64,000 nucleotides of DNA from contig DATLOZ010000024.1 in NCBI GenBank assembly GCA_035535995.1, forward strand, positions 1-64,000. The letters run 5' to 3'. Shown here piece after piece: positions 59,371 to 64,000 of this stretch; the first letter of the stretch is position 1; each line of letters starts with the position of its first letter. A program made the position numbers and the translations under genes. Source of the stretch: JANYCO01 sp035535995. GTDB taxonomy: Bacteria; Bacteroidota; Bacteroidia; Cytophagales; Cytophagaceae. The notes under the pieces were generated by a model that worked only from the letters and a program-made list of their open reading frames with translations, was not told the origin of the DNA and made no database searches.

Positions 59371-59988
59371 ATGAAACCAAAGCTGATCATTTTTCCTTAC
59401 AACGGAAACGGCCTGGAAGCTTTTGACGCCATCGCCGATCAGTATGATTTTATTGGCTTCGCCGACGATACCAAAACCAAACAAGGGAAACACGAACACT
59501 TCGAAGTTTTTCCAAGAGAAATTATTCATCAATACAAAGAAGCCAAAGTGCTTGCTGTGATTGGAAGCGTGCAAAATTATCTTCAACGCAAAACGATCAT
59601 TGATCAATTGGGTTTGGAAGAAAAAAGATTTGCTACGCTCATTCACCCGAAAGCTACTGTTTCAAAACTCTCTTCGATCGGGTTCAATACGCTGATCATG
59701 GCCGGTGTCAATGTGACCAGCAATGGTATTATTGGCAATCATGTTTGTGTGTTGCCTAACACGGTACTTCACCATGATATAACAGTAGGCGACTACACAT
59801 TGATCGGTAGCAACGTCACGGTAGCGGGCGGCGTGCAGATCGGCGCCCACTGCTATATAGGAAGCGCCTCCAGTATGATCTCCAATATTTCGATCGGAGA
59901 AAAAACGCTGGTAGGGATCGGTGCCAATGTTTTAAAAAATATTCCTGCCGGCAGCAAAGCCGTAGGCAATCCTGCGAGACTTATATGA
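59371..59988 (+). CDS. PglD/NeuD-like sugar O/N-acyltransferase
   Basis: N-terminal Rossmann-like PglD_N region (about 1-80; KLIIFPYNGNGLEAFDAIADQYDFIGFADDTK), then a left-handed beta-helix (about 90-205; HPKATVSKLSSIGFNTLIMAGVNVTSNGIIGNHVCVLPNTVLHHDITVGDYTLIG) with the LHHD histidines and the final KAVGNPARLI. PglD/NeuD acetylate amino sugars at the UDP-linked stage. A second acyltransferase in the locus beside 57683, so two acylation events are likely. Overlaps the next gene by ATGA (4 bases). Confidence 0.88.
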   Translation: MKPKLIIFPYNGNGLEAFDAIADQYDFIGFADDTKTKQGKHEHFEVFPREIIHQYKEAKVLAVIGSVQNYLQRKTIIDQLGLEEKRFATLIHPKATVSKLSSIGFNTLIMAGVNVTSNGIIGNHVCVLPNTVLHHDITVGDYTLIGSNVTVAGGVQIGAHCYIGSASSMISNISIGEKTLVGIGANVLKNIPAGSKAVGNPARLI

Positions 59989-60935
59989 CCATATTTGATA
60001 TCAGTGTAATCATCCCTTTCCTGAACGAGGAAGAAAACATAGACCGGCTTACAACCGAACTTGGGAAATATTTTTCCTTCAATAATTCCCGCAAGGTGGA
60101 AGTGATCTTTGTAGACGACGGCTCTACCGACAAATCGTTTGCCAAGCTCTCAGCTGCTACCCATAAAGGATATACGGCGAGAGTAGTTAAGTTTTCTAAA
60201 AATTTTGGTTCACACGCTGCCTTACGTGCAGGCATTTTGCACGCGAAAGGGAAATACGTCACGTTCATGTATGCTGACCTGCAAGACCCACTCGAACTGA
60301 TCGATCGTTTGTATACAGAGATCACTACAGGAGAAAGAGAAGTAGTATGGGCAGTACGCGAAACGGTGAGCAGCGGGCTTGGCGAACGGATGTTCTCCGG
60401 AGCTTACGCCTACATGATGCAACGTTTCGCCATCAAGACCTACCCTGAAAAAGGATTTGATATTGTGATGTTTGGTTCGAAAGTGAAAGCATTGTTGAAT
60501 CAAAATATCGAAGCCAATTCTTCGATCTTCCTGCAAATACTGATCATGGGCTTCAGGCAATCGAGTATTCAGTACAGCAAGGCAGCGCGCAAAGCAGGCA
60601 AATCGAAATGGACACTGAATAAAAAAATAAAACTGTTCATCGACTCTTTTGTCGCCTTTTCTTTTTTTCCGATCCGCCTGGTGTCAATTGTAGGGGTGAG
60701 TTTTTTTAGCTTGGGGCTGTTGTGGTCCTTGTACATTATCGGAAGGAAAATAATTTTCAATGATCTTGAGCCAGGCTGGCCGGCCCTGGTTTCCATCCTT
60801 ATGATCGGGTTCGGAATTACGAACATCGCCTTAGGGATCATTGCAGAATATTTGTGGCGCACGCTGGACGCTTCTCGCAAGCGACCTGTGTTTATTATTG
60901 ATGAGATCGTAGAGGAGATGCCACACCAGGGATAA
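59985..60935 (+). CDS. GT2 glycosyltransferase, GtrB-like with two C-terminal helices
   Basis: ISVIIPFLNEEENIDRLTTELGKYF, FVDDGSTDKSF, SKNFGSHAALRAGILHAKGKYVTFMYADLQDP (DPM1/GtrB core) and C-terminal RKAGKSKWTLNKKIKLFIDSFVAFS with two following transmembrane helices. Makes polyprenyl-P-sugar. A second GtrB-like enzyme beside the one at 36197; the two share DPM1-type motifs but differ in sequence. Overlaps the acyltransferase gene by 4 bases. Confidence 0.9.
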   Translation: MTIFDISVIIPFLNEEENIDRLTTELGKYFSFNNSRKVEVIFVDDGSTDKSFAKLSAATHKGYTARVVKFSKNFGSHAALRAGILHAKGKYVTFMYADLQDPLELIDRLYTEITTGEREVVWAVRETVSSGLGERMFSGAYAYMMQRFAIKTYPEKGFDIVMFGSKVKALLNQNIEANSSIFLQILIMGFRQSSIQYSKAARKAGKSKWTLNKKIKLFIDSFVAFSFFPIRLVSIVGVSFFSLGLLWSLYIIGRKIIFNDLEPGWPALVSILMIGFGITNIALGIIAEYLWRTLDASRKRPVFIIDEIVEEMPHQG

Positions 60936-61004
60936 GAGTTAAAAAACAATTTATCTGGTATCTGGCATCGTTTTCAAAATGTGTAAAAAGTAAATTAACA
61001 ATAA

Positions 61005-61976
61005 ATGAATAAAATAAAAGATTCAGTGATCTTTATTACAGGAGGAGCAGGATTCATCGGTTCTTATGTAGTAGAGGAACTATTGCCACATCAGCCTAAA
61101 AAAATTATTATTCTCGACAACCTAATTCGTGGAAGCCATGAGAATATGAAAGGCTTTATCAATAATCCAATTGTAGAACTTATCGAAGGCGATATCCGTG
61201 ATTGGGCTTTGCTTGAAAAATGCGTGACGCAAGCCGATTACTGTTTCCATATGGCTGCGCTGCGTATCAATGCCTGTGCCGCCAATCCTGCCGAAGGGTT
61301 TGACGTGATGTTGCAGGCTACTTTTAAGTTGGTAGAGTTATTGAACAAATATAAAGTAAAGAAAACAATTTATTCTTCCAGCGCTTCTGTATACGGCCTG
61401 GCGCAGCATTTCCCGACTCCGGAATCAGATAATCCTTACAACAACCAGACATTCTACGGTGGAGCTAAAATGTGGGGAGAGCAGTTGTTTAGAAGTTATA
61501 AATTCATGCACGACCTTGATTATGTAGCATTGCGCTATTTTAATGTTTACGGAGTACGCATGGATACCGATGGAAAGTATACAGAGGTAATGATCAAATG
61601 GCTCGACTGTATTCGCGATCAGAAGAATCCAGCCATCATGGGCGACGGCTCTACTACCATGGATTTCATTTATGTAAAAGACGTAGCCAAAGCCAACGTG
61701 CTGGCCTTGCTCAGCGATGTGACCGATGAAGCATTCAACATCGGTTTCCAGCGCGAAACGAGTTTGAAAGAATTGCTGGAAGTAATGCTTCGCGTAAACA
61801 ATTCCAATCTTACACCGCAATTCCTTCCGGCCAATACAATTAACCCGGTGAACAAACGGATCGCTGATATTTCACAAGCGAAGGCCAAGCTGGGCTTCCA
61901 ACCTACGATCACATTAGAAGACGGTCTGAAAATTTTGTCAGACTGGTATTTTGAAAAACAAACACAGAAAAAATGA
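61005..61976 (+). CDS. NAD-dependent epimerase/dehydratase (extended SDR)
   Basis: Rossmann motif ITGGAGFIGSYVVEEL, catalytic SSSASVYG and YGGAK (YxxxK complete). ALRYFNVYGVRMDTDGKYTEV and GDGSTTMDFIYVKDVAKANVLAL are typical of UDP-sugar 4-epimerases/dehydratases such as GalE- or PglF-like subgroups of this fold; the exact reaction is not determinable. The DegT gene overlaps its end by 4 bases (ATGA), so it probably supplies that enzyme's keto-sugar. A half palindrome of the GATACCAGAT type lies just before it (60950-60970). Confidence 0.87.
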   Translation: MNKIKDSVIFITGGAGFIGSYVVEELLPHQPKKIIILDNLIRGSHENMKGFINNPIVELIEGDIRDWALLEKCVTQADYCFHMAALRINACAANPAEGFDVMLQATFKLVELLNKYKVKKTIYSSSASVYGLAQHFPTPESDNPYNNQTFYGGAKMWGEQLFRSYKFMHDLDYVALRYFNVYGVRMDTDGKYTEVMIKWLDCIRDQKNPAIMGDGSTTMDFIYVKDVAKANVLALLSDVTDEAFNIGFQRETSLKELLEVMLRVNNSNLTPQFLPANTINPVNKRIADISQAKAKLGFQPTITLEDGLKILSDWYFEKQTQKK

Positions 61977-63106
61977 TGAAAATACCTGTAGCCAAACCAT
62001 ACCTGGGAGAAGCAGAAGCGAAACGTGCTTACGATACAATCCTTACCGGATGGGTCACTCAGGGCCCCAGGGTAGAGGAGTTTGAAAAGAAATTTGCCGA
62101 ATATACAGGAGCTAAATATGCGGTAGCCCTTTCCAACTGCACCACAGCGCTACACCTGGCCATGATCGTAGCAGGGATCTGCCCGGACGATGAAGTGATC
62201 TGCCCGTCTATGTCCTACATCGCTACGGCAAACTGTATTCGTTATGTAAATGCCAAAGTAATATTCGCAGAAGTAAACGAAGACTACAACCTCGATATCG
62301 AAGACGTGAAGAAAAAGATCACGCCCAAAACAAAAGCTATTTTGATCGTGCACCAGATCGGGATGCCGGCGGATATTGACCGGTATAAAGTATTGTGCGA
62401 CGAACATAAATTGACGCTGATCGAAGACGCTGCCTGTGCCGCGGGTTCTTCCTACAAAGGAGGAAAGATCGGCTCACACTCAGGACTGGTGTGTTTTTCT
62501 TTTCACCCTAGAAAAGTGATCACCACAGGAGACGGAGGAATGATCACTACTTCCAACGAAGCATATTACAACCGATTGAAATTATTGCGCCAGCACGGCA
62601 TGAGCATCAACGACCGCGTACGACATTTGTCCGACAAAGTGGTGTTTGAAGATCATATCGAAGTAGGCTACAATTACCGCCTCACCGATATCCAGGCTGC
62701 TGTAGGCATCGAGCAGCTGGCAAGGCTCGACTGGATCGTGCAGGAACGGAGAAAAATTGCAGCGCAATACCACCAGGCATTCAAGGGGATTGATTACCTG
62801 AGATTGCCGATTGAGAAGGATGGATACTTTTCCAATTATCAATCGTATTCCGTGTATCTTAAAAAGAATAGCCCGCTTTCGCGCAACGAACTAATGCAGC
62901 ACCTACTCAACGATGGTATTTCTACACGGAGAGGAATTATGACTACGCACCGTGAGACGGCATATAAAGAATATTCAAAGGGACTTCGTCTTCCTGTCTC
63001 AGAAGACCTGTCAGACAATAGTATTATTCTACCGCTTTACGTTCCGATGAGCAACGAAGAAGTGAATTATGTAATTGACAAGATGAAACTTTATTTAGGA
63101 TTCTGA
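61973..63106 (+). CDS. DegT/DnrJ/EryC1 PLP aminotransferase, copy 2
   Basis: IPVAKPYLGEAEAKRAYDTILTGWVTQGPRVEEFEKKFAEYTGAKYAVALSNCTTALHLAM, EDAACAAGSSYKGGKIG and the PLP lysine in FSFHPRKVITTGDGGM (SxHxxK) mark a sugar aminotransferase. Distinct from copy 1 (58262): the PLP peptide differs. Acts with the SDR at 61005, possibly on a 4-keto sugar. The MBOAT gene starts 7 bases after the stop. Confidence 0.92.
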   Translation: MMKIPVAKPYLGEAEAKRAYDTILTGWVTQGPRVEEFEKKFAEYTGAKYAVALSNCTTALHLAMIVAGICPDDEVICPSMSYIATANCIRYVNAKVIFAEVNEDYNLDIEDVKKKITPKTKAILIVHQIGMPADIDRYKVLCDEHKLTLIEDAACAAGSSYKGGKIGSHSGLVCFSFHPRKVITTGDGGMITTSNEAYYNRLKLLRQHGMSINDRVRHLSDKVVFEDHIEVGYNYRLTDIQAAVGIEQLARLDWIVQERRKIAAQYHQAFKGIDYLRLPIEKDGYFSNYQSYSVYLKKNSPLSRNELMQHLLNDGISTRRGIMTTHRETAYKEYSKGLRLPVSEDLSDNSIILPLYVPMSNEEVNYVIDKMKLYLGF

Positions 63107-63113
63107 ACTAAAA

Positions 63114-64000
63114 ATGGTATTTAGTAGTATTATCTTTTTATTCTGGTTTTTGCCCTTTGTTCTGATATTGTATTACCTGGCTCCAGGGAAAATGAAGAAC
63201 TTTGTAATGATGGCAATGAGCCTTCTCTTCTATACCTGGGGAGAAGAAATAATGGTAATATTGGTGATCATCTCCACGATAGTAGATTTTTTTTGCGGTC
63301 TTATCATAGAAAGCGGACGGAGAAAGTTGGGGATTACTATTTCCGTCATGACCAATCTTGGGCTGTTGGGCTTTTTTAAATATTTCAATTTTGCATTTGA
63401 AAATTTTAACTTGGTACTCAATTTCTTTGGCGTGGAAAATACATTTTTAACTCACGTGCCTTATATAGCTCTTCCCATCGGTATCAGCTTTTATTCGTTC
63501 CAAACTTTGTCTTATACAATTGATGTATATAAAGGAGAAGTAAAAGCAAACAGGAATATAATCGATTTTGCAGCCTATGTTACCATGTTCCCACAGTTGG
63601 TGGCAGGCCCCATAGTACGTTATGCTGATATCAACGATCAGCTCAACAACAAAGATATTTCTGTCAATAATTTTGCCCTCGGAACAGAACGATTCATTAT
63701 TGGACTGGCCAAAAAAGTTTTGATCGCCAATACTTTTGCCACAATTGCGGATGACGTGTTTTCGCAAAATATTCAGGAGCTTCCTACCTTGTTTGCATGG
63801 ATAGGAATTATTGCCTATTCCTTTCAGATCTATTATGATTTTTCCGGTTATTCCGATATGGCAATCGGACTTGGAAAAATGTTTGGGTTTGATTTTCTGG
63901 AAAATTTCAATTATCCCTATATCTCAAAAAGTATCCGAGAGTTTTGGCGACGCTGGCATATTTCACTTTCCTCGTGGTTTAGAGATTATGTATACATTCC
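63114..64000 (+). CDS. MBOAT O-acyltransferase (AlgI-like), cut by the window edge
   Basis: Open reading frame without stop to the end, 295 codons. MVFSSIIFLFWFLPFVLILYYLAPGKMKNFVMMAMSLLFYTWGE opens with membrane helices as in AlgI/DltB; ALPIGISFYSFQTLSYTIDVYKGE, FPQLVAGPIVRYADI and YYDFSGYSDMAIGLGKMFGFDFLENFNYPYIS are AlgI-specific. The catalytic histidine is H282 in RRWHISLSSWFRDYVYIP. Such proteins O-acetylate exopolysaccharide at the membrane. The C-terminal part is missing. It is 7 bases from the DegT gene, so probably part of the glycan operon. Confidence 0.9.
   Translation, partial: MVFSSIIFLFWFLPFVLILYYLAPGKMKNFVMMAMSLLFYTWGEEIMVILVIISTIVDFFCGLIIESGRRKLGITISVMTNLGLLGFFKYFNFAFENFNLVLNFFGVENTFLTHVPYIALPIGISFYSFQTLSYTIDVYKGEVKANRNIIDFAAYVTMFPQLVAGPIVRYADINDQLNNKDISVNNFALGTERFIIGLAKKVLIANTFATIADDVFSQNIQELPTLFAWIGIIAYSFQIYYDFSGYSDMAIGLGKMFGFDFLENFNYPYISKSIREFWRRWHISLSSWFRDYVYI

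Noticed and set aside
31711..63114. Whole glycan locus as a prophage or integrated element
   Set aside because: No integrase, capsid, terminase or conjugation gene, no transposase and no tRNA border; it is an ordinary polysaccharide locus in content.
1..64000. CRISPR arrays or Cas genes
   Set aside because: Repeats seen are inverted palindromes, or two tandem units at most; no regular spaced direct-repeat series was found.

Overview
The window looks like a chromosomal segment of a Bacteroidota (Bacteroidetes) bacterium, order not resolved. Grounds: a PolX with a PHP domain, BshA, a DUF4292-type lipoprotein, a GH3/beta-lactamase fusion, an Nfu-type scaffold, no Shine-Dalgarno tracts that I could see before the starts, frequent TTG/GTG starts, and several upstream regions carrying the phylum's -7 box TAnnTTTG. 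I found no rRNA, tRNA, CRISPR array, transposase or prophage genes.

Region 1 (1-31.7 kb) is mostly housekeeping. In order it holds pyrR-pyrB (pyrimidine synthesis), a secreted SIMPL-like protein, an EVE-domain protein, a PolX whose polymerase site looks dead, a GT9 heptosyltransferase-like protein, a cold-shock protein, an XRE regulator, thrC, a Prc-type S41 protease with a secreted partner, an Nfu scaffold, panB, a fatty-acid hydroxylase, bshA, the 1006-residue GH3/beta-lactamase fusion, and mutL followed by two rhomboid proteases and a crotonase. Then come a ParE-type toxin-antitoxin pair, a flippase, dut, and an operon of a sugar nucleotidyltransferase, a TPR lipoprotein, a DUF4292 lipoprotein and an EnvC-like protein, with a small DUF2721 membrane protein last.

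Region 2 (31.7 kb to the right edge, where it is cut) is a large surface-polysaccharide locus. It has two AsnB-type amidotransferases, GDP-fucose synthesis (gmd, fcl), an export ABC transporter (Wzm/Wzt with a C-terminal cargo-type domain), about seven glycosyltransferases or GT-like proteins, and a WbsX-like protein. It also has four methyltransferases and amino-sugar enzymes: a FdtA-like cupin, a Gfo/Idh dehydrogenase, two DegT aminotransferases, two left-handed beta-helix acyltransferases and an epimerase. Two multi-pass membrane proteins lie on the opposite strand, and an MBOAT O-acyltransferase runs off the right edge. The simplest reading is a glycan containing fucose and N-acylated amino sugars, decorated by methyl, acyl and possibly amide groups, and exported by the ABC route.

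A second layer is formed by intergenic palindromes in at least three sequence families, plus a 229-bp MITE-like inverted repeat at the left border of the glycan locus. The best candidates for something undescribed are a tight five-gene module at 40.8-45.2 kb, in which several proteins carry unusual substitutions in signature motifs, and the GATACCAGAT palindrome family, which I noticed only inside the glycan locus.
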